A stretch of DNA of 6,199 nt from Methanosarcinales archaeon (GTDB taxonomy: Archaea; Halobacteriota; Methanosarcinia; Methanotrichales; Methanotrichaceae), in the NCBI GenBank assembly GCA_013415595.1, contig JAAEEW010000021.1, positions 1-6,199 on the forward strand. Reading direction: 5' to 3'. This document shows positions 5,835 through 6,199 of this stretch, piece by piece (the stretch's first letter is position 1; each line of letters begins with the position of its first letter). A program made the position numbers and the translations under genes. The notes beneath the pieces were generated by a model. That model worked only from the letters and a program-made list of their open reading frames with translations. It was not told where the DNA came from and did not search any database.

Positions 5835-6131
5835 AAGTTGACCTCGCTACCTTTTCAATCGGCACCGAACGCGCTCCCCTCCTCCGTCCAGGTTTCGGGA
5901 GCGTCCTTGGGGACAGGATTCTCCCGGGGAACGACGGAGCCCGCGACTGCGGTGGCCGGCTCATCTGGAATTCTACGACGTTTGGGGACTCACGTCGGCG
6001 TCCATTGACCCGCCCCGCAAAAAAACAGGGGTCAGCGTTTGCGCTCACCCGGCGAACCGCCCATCATTTCCGCATTCGTACGGTCGCAGCTACGCCCCGT
6101 CGTCGAAAGAAAACGAGGACAGACACCGCCA
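5835..6131. other. Intergenic region between divergent genes, with short repeats
   Basis: No gene is supported here; open frames on the minus strand are shadows with proline/arginine-rich composition. It holds the ribosome-binding site of the lipoprotein gene (5841-5850 region), TTGGGGAC twice (5907-5914, 5982-5989), an imperfect hairpin GGGAG(5897-5901)/CTCCC(5921-5925) enclosing GTCC/GGAC, and TGACCC(6006-6011)/GGGTCA(6029-6034) around a 17-nt A-rich spacer. These may be remnants of a repetitive extragenic element. Confidence 0.4.
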
Positions 6132-6199
6132 ATGCGCCCACCACCGAAATCGGCCGCTCCGATACTCGCCTTTCTCCTCTCGTTTACAGGCGCCGTCCC
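6132..6199 (+). CDS. 5' end of a probable exported protein, cut by window edge
   Basis: From the ATG at 6132 the frame is open to the edge, 22 codons. The translation has a basic start (R2, K6) and a hydrophobic run (ILAFLLSFTGAV, 11-22), which reads as a signal peptide. GAGGA at 6115-6119 lies 12 nt upstream, a somewhat long spacing. The mature protein is outside the window, so nothing can be said of function. The gene diverges from the lipoprotein gene. Confidence 0.45.
   Translation, partial: MRPPPKSAAPILAFLLSFTGAV

Noticed and set aside
5611..6048. 145-codon minus-strand open frame and the smaller plus frames at 5228-5431 and 5639-5836
   Set aside because: They are Arg/Pro/Ser-rich shadows overlapping the lipoprotein gene, without start signals.
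1..6199. tRNA, rRNA, CRISPR array, insertion sequence or phage attachment site
   Set aside because: I looked for T-loop-like motifs, regularly spaced repeats, transposase motifs and long terminal inverted repeats, and found none.

Overview
The window looks like a stretch of a GC-rich methanogenic archaeon on the left, roughly 1-4500. My best guess is a Methanothrix (Methanosaeta)-type genome. This rests on three things: AT-rich, TATA-like boxes in otherwise GC-rich intergenic DNA, frequent AGG/AGA arginine codons next to CGN codons, and a secreted protein whose N-terminal domain resembles exported proteins I associate with that genus. The last point is recall, not a search. The right part, roughly 4600-6199, reads differently. 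Arginine codons are almost all CGN, the longest gene carries a bacterial-type lipobox, and the TATA-like tracts disappear. This part may be transferred DNA, a decayed gene region, or a contig join; the sequence alone cannot decide.

Layout, left to right: (1) a 3'-truncated major facilitator superfamily transporter of the oxalate/formate antiporter-like type on the minus strand (1190 to the left edge), which has no stop codon in the window; (2) an AT-rich divergent promoter region; (3) a 431-residue cysteine-rich protein of unknown function (1487-2782), followed by a hairpin plus T-tract terminator that overlaps its stop codon; (4) a 528-base spacer with several inverted repeats and a TATA-like box; (5) a secreted 361-residue protein (3311-4396) with an aromatic-rich N-terminal domain and four copies of a small C-x5-C-x6-C-x-C module; (6) a spacer with oligo-T tracts and a 14-bp perfect palindrome; (7) two broken genes joined out of frame: the first 85 codons of an HD-superfamily hydrolase (4612-4869) run into the last two thirds of a SufE sulfur-acceptor protein (4866-5150); (8) a convergent minus-strand lipoprotein gene (5205-5834); (9) a spacer with short repeats; (10) the first 22 codons of a probable exported protein at the right edge (6132-6199).

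There is no clear operon or multi-gene pathway. The transporter and the 431-residue protein are divergent and share a promoter region, so they could be co-regulated. The secreted repeat protein appears to be a single transcription unit with its own structured upstream region. The items most worth a second look are the fourfold cysteine module, the HD/SufE junction, the unrecognised 431-residue protein, and the change in character near 4500-4600. I see no RNA gene, CRISPR array, intact insertion sequence or phage gene.
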